Part shown: piece after piece, positions 1 to 5,752 of the stretch
Layout of the letters: each line of letters begins with the position of its first letter
How positions within the stretch are numbered: the first letter of the stretch is position 1
Assembly (NCBI RefSeq): GCF_964187505.1
Contig: NZ_CAXLML010000098.1
Coordinates: forward strand, 1 to 6,249
Source: Chordibacter forsetii
GTDB taxonomy: Bacteria; Verrucomicrobiota; Verrucomicrobiia; Opitutales; Seribacteraceae
Direction of reading: 5' to 3'
DNA length: 6,249 nt
Notes under the pieces: generated by a model
Database searches by the model: none
Seen by the model: the letters and a program-made list of their open reading frames with translations, nothing else
What the model was told of the DNA's origin: nothing
Position numbers and translations under genes: made by a program

Positions 1-182
1 AAGTTCATCATCAACTTAAGAGGCAATTAGAGGACTGGCTTGCAAACAGCCAAGATCAAGGGCTTCAAAGCGATAGCGACGCCATCATTGAGCACTTCAA
101 ACAATACGGGATCAAAACTTTTGATAAAAGACGTCAAAGTATACGAACAATGAAAGCTTCCGTCGAAAAACACTTTGACTGA
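1..182 (+). CDS. C-terminal fragment of a possible sulfatase (partial, 5' end outside window)
   Basis: An open reading frame enters from the left edge (first complete codon at position 3) and ends at TGA 180-182, leaving 59 visible residues. The fragment contains LKRQLEDWLANSQDQGLQSD (visible residues 5-24), which resembles the C-terminal segment of many PVC-group and Bacteroidetes arylsulfatases, where a pattern like L-[KR]-x-x-L-x-x-W-[ML]-x-x-Q-x-D-x-G precedes the end of the protein. The tail is charged and ends KASVEKHFD. The catalytic Cys/Ser motif and the calcium-binding residues of sulfatases would lie upstream, outside the window, so they cannot be checked. If correct, the protein would be an exported sulfate-ester hydrolase acting on sulfated polysaccharide. 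The frame, lack of stops and protein-like composition make the coding call much surer than the family call. No clear terminator follows it. Confidence 0.5.
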   Translation, partial: VHHQLKRQLEDWLANSQDQGLQSDSDAIIEHFKQYGIKTFDKRRQSIRTMKASVEKHFD

Positions 183-326
183 AATTTACCCCCTAGGACA
201 TAGAATCAGTAAATTAAAACTTAATAAATATTTCTACCTTAAGGGTATTAACTTATGGGAAATGTTGATATTAAAGTTTTTAGAAGTTTCACCATTATTT
301 GCCGTAAGTCATTAAAACAAAATTAA

Positions 327-713
327 TTACCAAATTACACTTACCGGATATTTTTTGATATTCTCGTCTTCTGTTACAATTGGTAATTCTTCCGCTAGAG
401 CAGTAGCAACCAGAATACGATCGATGGCGTCATCGTGATGATAAGGAAGCTCAGACAGGCGAAAACAGTGCTCTCTGGTAATCGCTAAGGAACGTACTTG
501 CCAAATGTCGCACTGTTTTTTGATCCATGAACGGGGAGCTTCTGGCATCTCCAGGGTTCCATCATTATATTTTAAGCAAATTTCCAGAACCGATGCGTCA
601 CTTAAAAAAAAGCGATTGGATGGATCGTCCAAGACCGTGCGAGCAGAACCGCCTAACTTAAATGGATCAGAAACGAGAGATACAAAGGTAAAGGTGTCCA
701 GGAGTAGTCTCAT
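327..713 (-). CDS. vapC: PIN-domain toxin, VapC-type ribonuclease of a type II toxin-antitoxin pair
   Basis: This 128-residue protein has the normal size of a single PIN domain. It reads MRLLLDT at residues 1-7 (first acidic residue D6), then LSDASVLEICLKY at 37-49 (E44), then the HHDDAIDRILVATAL block at 92-106 (D95, D98) and PIVTEDENIKKYPV at 111-124 (D116). These are the acidic residues that bind Mg2+/Mn2+ in VapC-type RNases, which usually cleave tRNA or rRNA in the cytoplasm. The subgroup normally reads LLLDTH followed later by W; here F8 and S12 occupy those places, while the carboxylates are intact, so activity is plausible. The start codon directly follows the antitoxin stop (TAAATG), with no recognisable Shine-Dalgarno sequence, so translation is probably coupled to the antitoxin. 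The identity of the RNA target cannot be read from the sequence. Family call is firm. Confidence 0.9.
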   Translation of the reverse strand: MRLLLDTFTFVSLVSDPFKLGGSARTVLDDPSNRFFLSDASVLEICLKYNDGTLEMPEAPRSWIKKQCDIWQVRSLAITREHCFRLSELPYHHDDAIDRILVATALAEELPIVTEDENIKKYPVSVIW

Positions 714-947
714 TTAAAAATAAACCACAGTATCTCCAATTCGCCCTGCAACTTCGCGTTGCTCTTTAATTTTTAAGGCTTTGGAAGTAGTTTCTCCGAC
801 TTTCGGTCGACTAAGTACAATTGCCTCACCGCATGAGACCAATCGGGCAACTGGTTTTTTCCCCCGGGCTAAAATAATCTCTTTTCCGTCCTCCACCTGT
901 TCCAACAACTTGGACAAATGGGTCTTCGCATAATGAACAGTATGCAT
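714..947 (-). CDS. Phd/YefM-type antitoxin of the VapC-like toxin
   Basis: This 77-residue protein has the Phd/YefM N-terminal fold signature: YAKTHLSKLLEQVEDGKEII (6-25), followed by LARGKKPVARLV (26-37). The pattern AKTxLSxLLxxVxxGxEI...G+PVARLV is the DNA-binding and dimerisation half of the family. It should bind its own promoter and neutralise the downstream PIN toxin, to which it is joined with zero spacing. The C-terminal half, which wraps the toxin, ends KEQREVAGRIGDTVVYF and does not look like the usual G-x-[LM]-K-G-x-[FI] plus acidic tail of Phd antitoxins paired with VapC, so toxin recognition may be specialised. No Shine-Dalgarno sequence precedes the ATG; the 18 bases directly upstream are instead a perfect palindrome (see 948-977). 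The symbol vapB is sometimes used for such partners, but the fold here is Phd-like. Confidence 0.88.
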   Translation of the reverse strand: MHTVHYAKTHLSKLLEQVEDGKEIILARGKKPVARLVSCGEAIVLSRPKVGETTSKALKIKEQREVAGRIGDTVVYF

Positions 948-977
948 ATTTATTAGCTAATAAATTTAATTAGCTAA
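948..977 (-). promoter_or_regulatory. Operator of the toxin-antitoxin operon: 18-bp palindrome plus second core copy
   Basis: Positions 948-965 read ATTTATTAGCTAATAAAT, a perfect 18-bp palindrome directly abutting the antitoxin ATG. Its 8-bp core TTAGCTAA (953-960) recurs exactly at 970-977, giving two palindromes with centres 17 bp apart, less than two helical turns. This is the architecture expected for cooperative binding of Phd-type dimers and toxin-antitoxin complexes. On the minus strand a TTGACT element (977-982 on the plus strand) overlaps the outer copy by one base and could be the -35 box. No convincing -10 is visible at standard spacing, so the promoter is less certain than the operator. 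Binding here would also cover the start region. Confidence 0.75.
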
Positions 978-1077
978 GTCAATTAATTTGGCGTCTTAAT
1001 AAAATCTTCCTAAACTTGAGCTTAGGCAGATAATAGATTTTTTTTCTTAGACTGATCAAATCTTCCGTTGACGAAAA

Positions 1078-2079
1078 ATGCCAATCAAGCAATTTCGATT
1101 GGTAATGAAAATTCTCTCATTTATCGCTACCTACCTAACGCTTACTCTGACAGGAATCCTGAGTGCTCAGTCATGGAATGTAGATCCAGGCTGGTTAAAG
1201 CTGCCCAAAGGCCAACCCAAGCTTGGTTCTATGCATGGTGACATAGCCGTAAGTTCGGCAAATGAAATATATGTAAGTCTGAGTATACCCAAGGCGGGTT
1301 TACAGGTTTATAATGACTCGGGAAATTGGTTGAGGAATATTGAAAATGCCCCTACGGATCTGCACGGTTTCGTTATTCGTAAACAAGGTAATGAAGAATT
1401 TATTTACGGGGCGCGTCTTGGTGCAAACCAAGTTGTAAAACTTGATCTTAACGGAAAGGAAATCTTATCCATCCCCAACACTGCCATACCCGAGCAATTC
1501 AAAAGAAAAGATAAGAATGGAAAACTCTACACCAGACTAACAGGTGTGGATGTGGATAAAAGCGGGGATATTTATGTCACAGATGGTTATTCATCCGATT
1601 ATATCCACAAATTTGACAACAAAGGAAAATACAAGACGACCTTCGGCGGGAAATCAGCACCCTACAAATTCCGCACCCTTCATAAATTAATCATTGATTC
1701 GAGATTTAGTCCGGCAAGGGTACTTGGGCTCGACCGGGCGAATAATAGAATCGTTCATCTTTCTTTAGCTGGTAAGTTTATTGGGGTTGTTGCAGAGGGA
1801 CTTAAATTACCCGCTGGTGCCCACATCCACAAGGATTGGCTCCTCGTGGGAGAATTGAAAGGAAGTGTATCTGTATTGAACAAAAAAGGGGAAATAGTAG
1901 CCACCGTCGGGGTTAATTCAAACCCTGCTCAAGCTGGAAAAAACGGAGTACATCCATCTGATTGGAAAAATGGTGTCGTCACCGCCCCCCATGGAATCAG
2001 CAGTAACCAAAACGGAGACATTTTTGTGGCTGAATGGAATGCCCACGGAAGAGTTCATCGCTTCAACCTTAAGAATTGA
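1078..2079 (+). CDS. Secreted NHL-repeat six-bladed beta-propeller, peptidyl-alpha-hydroxyglycine amidating lyase (PAL)-like
   Basis: The 333-residue product begins with a signal peptide (basic residues to about K11, hydrophobic 12-28, likely cut near LSA/QS at 30). The rest is a propeller with clear NHL blades: HGDIAVSSANEIYVS (53-67), LTGVDVDKSGDIYVTDGY (154-171) running into IHKFDNKGKYKTTFGG (176-191), and PHGISSNQNGDIFVAEW (304-320). Aligned by eye to the PAL domain of peptidylglycine amidating enzyme, the three zinc histidines correspond to H96 (LHGF), H202 (LHKL) and H305 (PHGI), the catalytic Tyr to Y171 in DGY, and one active-site Arg to R220 in LDRANNRI. The N-terminal PAL arginine (FHRG) has no counterpart around residues 66-72, and the Met two before the third His is A303. 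It is therefore PAL-like, with uncertain activity. An alternative ATG at 1105 gives a more standard signal peptide; neither start has a clear Shine-Dalgarno. The next gene overlaps by one base. Confidence 0.8.
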   Translation: MPIKQFRLVMKILSFIATYLTLTLTGILSAQSWNVDPGWLKLPKGQPKLGSMHGDIAVSSANEIYVSLSIPKAGLQVYNDSGNWLRNIENAPTDLHGFVIRKQGNEEFIYGARLGANQVVKLDLNGKEILSIPNTAIPEQFKRKDKNGKLYTRLTGVDVDKSGDIYVTDGYSSDYIHKFDNKGKYKTTFGGKSAPYKFRTLHKLIIDSRFSPARVLGLDRANNRIVHLSLAGKFIGVVAEGLKLPAGAHIHKDWLLVGELKGSVSVLNKKGEIVATVGVNSNPAQAGKNGVHPSDWKNGVVTAPHGISSNQNGDIFVAEWNAHGRVHRFNLKN

Positions 2080-2672
2080 TGTGTAAGAAAACCTACATTG
2101 GGTTGCTATTTTTCCTTCTATCCAGCCTCGCTTATGGCAAGGCAACCTTACCCAATCTTATTACCGATGACTTAACCTATTGGAATGTACCCAAAGGAAA
2201 CGACCAGTATGGCTGGTACGAAGTTAAAGATGGAGTGTTGATGTTGAGAAGCAGCCCGAACAAGAAGCATTCCGTTCTCAAAACAAAAAAGTCTTTTCGT
2301 GACTTTATTTGCAGTTTTGAGTTTCGTTTTGTCGAAGGCAATATCGACTCAGGCATCGAACTTCGAAACAATGACCAGATACAGATCGGAATATCAGGGT
2401 CATTAAAACGGGACATGACAGGTTCCCCTTATATTCCCGGAAAAGGGTATCCGAAACATGCCAAAAGCGTTGAGAAACTGATTAAACTTGAGGGTTGGAA
2501 CCAAATGAGTATTCGCTGTGTAGGCCCCTCATATGTTGTCTCCCTTCAAGGTAAAGAAGTGGTGGAATATAATTCACCAAGAGCCATCGAAAAAGGACCG
2601 CTTGGGATCCAATTGCATGGCAACCGTGATATGAAAATTGATTTTCGTAATTTTTCGATTAAATCGCTCTAA
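2079..2672 (+). CDS. Secreted DUF1080 (3-keto-disaccharide hydrolase-like) protein
   Basis: The 197-residue product has a signal peptide (MCKK, then hydrophobic residues 6-19, probable cleavage after AYG at 20). The rest is one concanavalin-like DUF1080 domain: GWYEVKDGVL (45-54), FRDFICSFEFRFVEGNIDSGIELR (73-96), NQMSIRCVG (141-149), LQGKEVVEY (156-164), and the family-typical GPLGIQLHG...IDFRNFSIKSL (173-197). Family members have been assigned hydrolysis or elimination of 3-keto-glycosides and some appear to be carbohydrate-binding, so the periplasmic substrate is probably a sugar. The usual N-S-G-I strand is D-S-G-I (90-93) and the following acidic strand (often YEVQI-x-D) is IQIGIS, so the putative catalytic edge is diverged. 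The ATG overlaps the stop of the PAL-like gene as TGATG; a TTG three bases earlier is possible. The overlap indicates translational coupling and a shared function. Confidence 0.82.
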   Translation: MCKKTYIGLLFFLLSSLAYGKATLPNLITDDLTYWNVPKGNDQYGWYEVKDGVLMLRSSPNKKHSVLKTKKSFRDFICSFEFRFVEGNIDSGIELRNNDQIQIGISGSLKRDMTGSPYIPGKGYPKHAKSVEKLIKLEGWNQMSIRCVGPSYVVSLQGKEVVEYNSPRAIEKGPLGIQLHGNRDMKIDFRNFSIKSL

Positions 2673-2725
2673 TTTCATCCCTAAATATTTCACCTTCAAA
2701 AGGCACTGAGCTTGGTTTTAGGAGA

Positions 2726-2744
2726 AAGATGTAGCTTGCATCTT
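2726..2744. repeat. Short hairpin between DUF1080 and M20 genes; possible dispersed-repeat unit
   Basis: AAGATGTA (2726-2733) and TGCATCTT (2737-2744) form an 8-bp stem with one G-T wobble and a GCT loop. There is no T-tract, so it is not an intrinsic terminator. It is followed by a GC-rich CCCGCCGACGCG stretch (2745-2756) unlike the surrounding AT-rich spacer. Such a composition switch around a hairpin between genes is typical of REP-like intergenic repeats. Only one copy is present in this window, so the repeat call is inference. Confidence 0.35.
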
Positions 2745-2770
2745 CCCGCCGACGCGATGAAATTTCTACC

Positions 2771-3907
2771 ATGGTCAAGCACAGTCCCCTGAGTAAACTT
2801 CTATGCGATCTAGTATCCATACCTAGTATTAATCCCTCGCTGGATCAGGACAATATAGGTTGCGCCGAAGAACCAGTAACTGCTTACCTAGAAGACCTGT
2901 CCCAAAAAGCCGGTTTATGGACAAATAGACAAAAAGTCATTCCAGGGAGAGACAATTTAATGGTTTACCTTTCCCCGATGAAGAAACCAAAGCAACGTAT
3001 CTTACTGGCACCTCATTTGGATGTTGTACCTGCTTCCCTGGAAGCATTCTCCCCAAAAATTTCAAAGGGTAGGCTTTTCGGACGGGGAGCTTGTGATACT
3101 AAAGCATCAGTAGCTTGTTTTTTTCAAGCGATGCTTAATCTATCCCTATCAACAAACCGACCGACTCAAACCGAGATAATCTTTGTAGGTTTAGTAGACG
3201 AGGAATTCACTCAGTCTGGCTCGCGGGCTTTCGCGAGGAAGGGGCCGAAGGGAAACCTCGCAATCGTTGGTGAGCCCACCGCCTTACAAGTAGTAACCGC
3301 TCACAAAGGCAGTCTTTGGTTACAATTGGAAACCCATGGAAAGGCAGCACATGGTTCCACTCCAGAAAAGGGAGAAAATGCGATTTTGAGAATGCACCAT
3401 GCATTAGAGATTTTATTCAATAAGTATTCGGTACTCCTAAGTTCCAAAAATCATCCATTACTGGGCTCACCCACCTTAAGCGTCGGGAAGATTCTCGGAG
3501 GTAGCCAACCAAATGTTGTACCCAATCGGTGCACAGTTGACCTGGACCGAAGAACAATTCCGGGAGAAAGTATTGATTCTGTAATTAAAGAGCTCAAATA
3601 TTTATTTAGACCACTTGGCAATAGAGCTCCAAAATTTAAGGTATCACGAAGCGTACCTTGCCCACCGCTTCACACCGACTCATCCATGCCAAATGTTCAA
3701 ATGCTCTTAAGAAAAGCAGGGAGAAGAAAAACCCGCGGTGTTCCCTATTTCACAGATGCATCTCCCCTTTCAGCGGGTGGCACTCCATCAGTCGTTTTTG
3801 GCCCAGGGAATATAGCTCAGGCTCACGCTGAAAATGAATGGGTTGATCTTGATCAAGTCGAACGAGCACACTCGATCATTCTTAATTTCTTAAAGGAGTT
3901 ACCCTGA
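2771..3907 (+). CDS. M20-family metallopeptidase/deacylase, ArgE/DapE type
   Basis: The 378-residue protein has the usual length and no signal peptide, so it is cytoplasmic. M20 co-catalytic site residues are all visible: H82 and the following D84 in APHLDVVP, bridging D109 in GRGACDTK, general base E144 and metal ligand E145 in GLVDEE, E168 in VGEPT, and the last ligand H352 in QAHAENE. The dimerisation (lid) domain begins near HKGSLWLQLETHGKAAHGS (178-196) with H194 and includes GGSQPNVVPNRC (243-254). The family removes an acyl group from an amino acid or cleaves a short peptide. The C-terminal SAGGTPSVVFGPGNIAQAH segment is closest in style to acetylornithine or succinyl-diaminopimelate deacylases, but exact substrate cannot be fixed. 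The ATG at 2771 has no Shine-Dalgarno. It lies 98 bp after the DUF1080 gene, so cotranscription is possible but not shown. Confidence 0.88.
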   Translation: MVKHSPLSKLLCDLVSIPSINPSLDQDNIGCAEEPVTAYLEDLSQKAGLWTNRQKVIPGRDNLMVYLSPMKKPKQRILLAPHLDVVPASLEAFSPKISKGRLFGRGACDTKASVACFFQAMLNLSLSTNRPTQTEIIFVGLVDEEFTQSGSRAFARKGPKGNLAIVGEPTALQVVTAHKGSLWLQLETHGKAAHGSTPEKGENAILRMHHALEILFNKYSVLLSSKNHPLLGSPTLSVGKILGGSQPNVVPNRCTVDLDRRTIPGESIDSVIKELKYLFRPLGNRAPKFKVSRSVPCPPLHTDSSMPNVQMLLRKAGRRKTRGVPYFTDASPLSAGGTPSVVFGPGNIAQAHAENEWVDLDQVERAHSIILNFLKELP

Positions 3908-3945
3908 TTTCCCTGTAACTTTTGTAGGGATTTCAGGTTTATTCT
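3903..3945 (+). terminator. Probable intrinsic terminator overlapping the M20 gene stop codon
   Basis: CCTGA (3903-3907, containing the TGA stop) pairs with TCAGG (3933-3937). After two T-T mismatches the stem continues with TCCCT (3910-3914) against AGGGA (3926-3930), then two G-T and two A-T pairs closing a 3-base loop. A T-rich tail (TTTATTCTT) follows from 3938. The tail is interrupted and the stem imperfect, so it may be a weak terminator or a protective 3' hairpin. Confidence 0.5.
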
Positions 3946-3968
3946 TCTATCCCAAGTTGAATCTAGGC

Positions 3969-3998
3969 TTGTCAAATCAAGGCACCTTTAGCCATAGT
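3969..3998 (+). promoter_or_regulatory. Possible sigma70-type promoter of the Gfo/Idh oxidoreductase gene
   Basis: TTGTCA (3969-3974) is followed after 18 bases by CATAGT (3993-3998), 4 of 6 matches to the -10 consensus. It lies downstream of the terminator-like hairpin and 58 bp upstream of the ATG at 4056, the right place for a promoter that makes the oxidoreductase a separate transcription unit. Support is pattern matching only. Confidence 0.25.
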
Positions 3999-4055
3999 TT
4001 ACTCCTGTCACTTTTAGAAACATAGCAAACCAAATACGAAACATACGAAAGAGTT

Positions 4056-5468
4056 ATGAATCCAGCCCAGCCCGATCTCCCCAACCCCCTTTCGCGCCGC
4101 CATTTTCTTGGCACATCCGGAAAAGCCGCCATTGGTGGTGCTCTTGCTGGAATGATATTGCCCACGGTCTACGGACAAAGTGGTTCGACTAAAAAAATTG
4201 CCCTTATCGGATGTGGGGGTCGTGGTACCGGTGCCGTTGCCAATGCGATCGATGCCTCCGGTCCATACTGCCAATTAAAACTTCATGCGATGGCAGATGT
4301 TTTTGAATGGAGAGTTAAGAATAGCTACAAAGGACTAGAACAGCGCTATAAAGACAACCTGGATGTTCCTGAGGATCGTCAATTCGTTGGATTTAACGGC
4401 TTCAAAAAAGCCATGGATTGTTTGGATCCGGGAGATATTGCCATATTTGCCTCTCCCTGTGCTTTTCGTCGCCCACACTACGAATATGCAATTCAAAAGA
4501 AACTTAATGTGTTCATGGAAAAACCGGTTACTCCGGATGGTCCATCATCCAAAAAGATTTTAAGCGTAAACGAAGAGGCCAAAAAATTTAATCTTAAAGT
4601 TGGCGTCGGATTAATGTGTCGTCACAGTGAAGCCCGACTCGAATTAAAAGACCGTATCGACAATGGTGAACTAGGCGAATTGCTTTCCCTTAAGGCAGTT
4701 CGCATGCAAGGACGCCTGATCGGATGGGATAAGAAAAAAGAGGAAACTAAAGATAAGGACATCAGTGACTTGATGTACCAAATCAAAAACTTCCATGGTT
4801 TTCTTTGGTTGAGTGGTGGCGTTTACAGCGACTTTAATATCCACAATATCGATGAATGTTGCTGGATGAAAGGAATGTGGCCAGTAAAGGCCATGGGACT
4901 TGGTGGTCGTCATTATCGTGGAGATGAGATCGACCAGAACTTAGACAGTTATTCGGTCGAGTATACTTTCCCTGACGATACTAAACTTTATTTCCAAGGT
5001 CGCAGTATGAACAAGTGCTACGAAGAATTTGCCAGTCATGCCCACGGAACCAAAGGGTATGCCTTAATTTCAGGTCCCGGTGGTCATGCCTCGAAGGCCA
5101 GGATCCATAAAGGCCAAGGTCCAAAAAGTGAATTATCCTGGATGTTTGGTGCCGAAAATGGTGGTCGTCCGCGCCGTGAGAATAGCGCCTATGTAGACGA
5201 ATGGGATCACTTACTTGATGCTATCGTCAACGATAAACCATATAACGAAGTTGAAAGAGGTGTAGCCGCTAGTGTCGTAACCTCAATGGGTCGAATGGCT
5301 ACTCATTTGGGCCGCGAAGTGACCTATGATGAAATGCTTAACTGCTCTCATGATTTCTGTGCGGGGATCGATGAAATTTCCGGTGATAACTCAGCCTCTC
5401 CACTTTTGGCCAATGCAGACGGGAGTTACGCAATACCTCAACCCGGCATGCTCAAAACAGAGTACTAA
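4056..5468 (+). CDS. Tat-exported Gfo/Idh/MocA family NAD(P)-type oxidoreductase
   Basis: The 470-residue protein starts with a twin-arginine signal: SRRHFLG (13-19), then a moderately hydrophobic stretch (24-38) and a probable cleavage site near VYGQ (38-41). A Rossmann nucleotide-binding motif GCGGRGTGA is at 52-60, the family signature EKP (155-157) follows NVFM, and GGVYSDFNIHNIDECCW (254-270) contains the conserved His (H263) next to the substrate. Tat export fits a protein that folds with its cofactor bound before crossing the membrane. Members of this exported group are common in PVC bacteria and Bacteroidetes; characterised relatives oxidise sugar hydroxyls or act as glycosidases through NAD redox cycling. 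Together with the DUF1080 gene this suggests 3-keto-glycoside chemistry, an inference. The terminator-like hairpin upstream separates it from the M20 gene. Start chosen because it places the Arg pair correctly; a weak AAGAG lies upstream. Confidence 0.88.
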   Translation: MNPAQPDLPNPLSRRHFLGTSGKAAIGGALAGMILPTVYGQSGSTKKIALIGCGGRGTGAVANAIDASGPYCQLKLHAMADVFEWRVKNSYKGLEQRYKDNLDVPEDRQFVGFNGFKKAMDCLDPGDIAIFASPCAFRRPHYEYAIQKKLNVFMEKPVTPDGPSSKKILSVNEEAKKFNLKVGVGLMCRHSEARLELKDRIDNGELGELLSLKAVRMQGRLIGWDKKKEETKDKDISDLMYQIKNFHGFLWLSGGVYSDFNIHNIDECCWMKGMWPVKAMGLGGRHYRGDEIDQNLDSYSVEYTFPDDTKLYFQGRSMNKCYEEFASHAHGTKGYALISGPGGHASKARIHKGQGPKSELSWMFGAENGGRPRRENSAYVDEWDHLLDAIVNDKPYNEVERGVAASVVTSMGRMATHLGREVTYDEMLNCSHDFCAGIDEISGDNSASPLLANADGSYAIPQPGMLKTEY

Positions 5469-5709
5469 TTCTTCTTCTTTTTCAATCATTCTGAACGGGG
5501 CAGCATTAGCTTGCTCACACTCGTGTAGCTTTGGTGCGAATAAGTTTTATAAGCTGATTAATCTTAACTTATTTCTTCATAGGCAAGTGGTTAGGAGAAC
5601 TCTTCTACTCGGTGCCTTTAGGCATCATGAATCTCAGTTGACCAAGTTGTCCCCATTGACCTAAATCGAATTATCCAAGGAAGTTTTGGGGTAGGCTTTC
5701 TTGGCTTTA
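5469..5709 (+). other. Long 3' untranslated region or unrecognised small RNA between oxidoreductase stop and terminator
   Basis: About 240 bases separate the oxidoreductase stop from the only strong terminator, and no convincing reading frame is seen on either strand. Potential structure includes ATAAGTT (5540-5546) pairing with AACTTAT (5566-5572), AGGCA (5581-5585) with TGCCT around 5613-5617, and GGTGCC/GGCATC flanking a TTTA loop near 5611-5626. Two TTGACC hexamers (5638-5643 and 5656-5661) lie 18 bp apart. It could be a structured 3' UTR, a small RNA, or decayed sequence; nothing matches an RNA family I recognise. Confidence 0.3.
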
Positions 5710-5746
5710 GGCCCGTTCTCGGTTACCGAGGACGGGCCGTTTTTTT
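5710..5746 (+). terminator. Strong rho-independent terminator, plus strand
   Basis: GGCCCGTTCTCGG (5710-5722) pairs with CCGAGGACGGGCC (5726-5738) to give a 13-bp stem with a single G-T wobble and a TTA loop, followed after one G by seven T (5740-5746). No T-tract follows on the minus strand, so it works for rightward transcription only. It ends six bases before the stop codon of the converging methyltransferase gene and presumably protects that gene from antisense read-through. Confidence 0.93.
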
Positions 5747-5752
5747 GCTCAT

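Noticed and set aside
183..326. Possible terminator or small gene in the gap between the left fragment and the toxin
   Set aside because: Only a short CCTTAAGG palindrome is present; no stable stem with T-tract and no coding signal on either strand.
505..717. Plus-strand open frame of 70 codons across the toxin gene
   Set aside because: It is antisense to a well-conserved PIN-domain toxin, has no recognisable domain and no start signal.
1010..1045. Imperfect inverted repeat CTAAACTTGAGCTTAG, GATAAT box and T-run as promoter or terminator for the PAL-like gene
   Set aside because: GATAAT (1029-1034) has no convincing -35 at the right distance, and the T-run follows no stable hairpin; too weak to annotate.
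2757..2771. Earlier ATG at 2757 as the M20 start
   Set aside because: It lies in a different frame from the M20 protein; the start at 2771 is the one in frame with the conserved sequence.
3977..4274. Two minus-strand open frames opposite the start of the oxidoreductase gene
   Set aside because: They mirror the Tat signal and Rossmann-coding region, resemble no family and have low-complexity translations.
5581..5655. tRNA-like look (AGTGGTTAGGAG resembling a D-loop)
   Set aside because: No 7-bp acceptor stem, no TTC-type T-loop and no proper anticodon stem could be fitted.
5326..5664. Plus-strand open frame running from the end of the oxidoreductase gene into the intergenic region
   Set aside because: Its first 140 bases are an out-of-frame reading of a conserved gene and the remainder has no protein-like pattern; I treat the region as non-coding.
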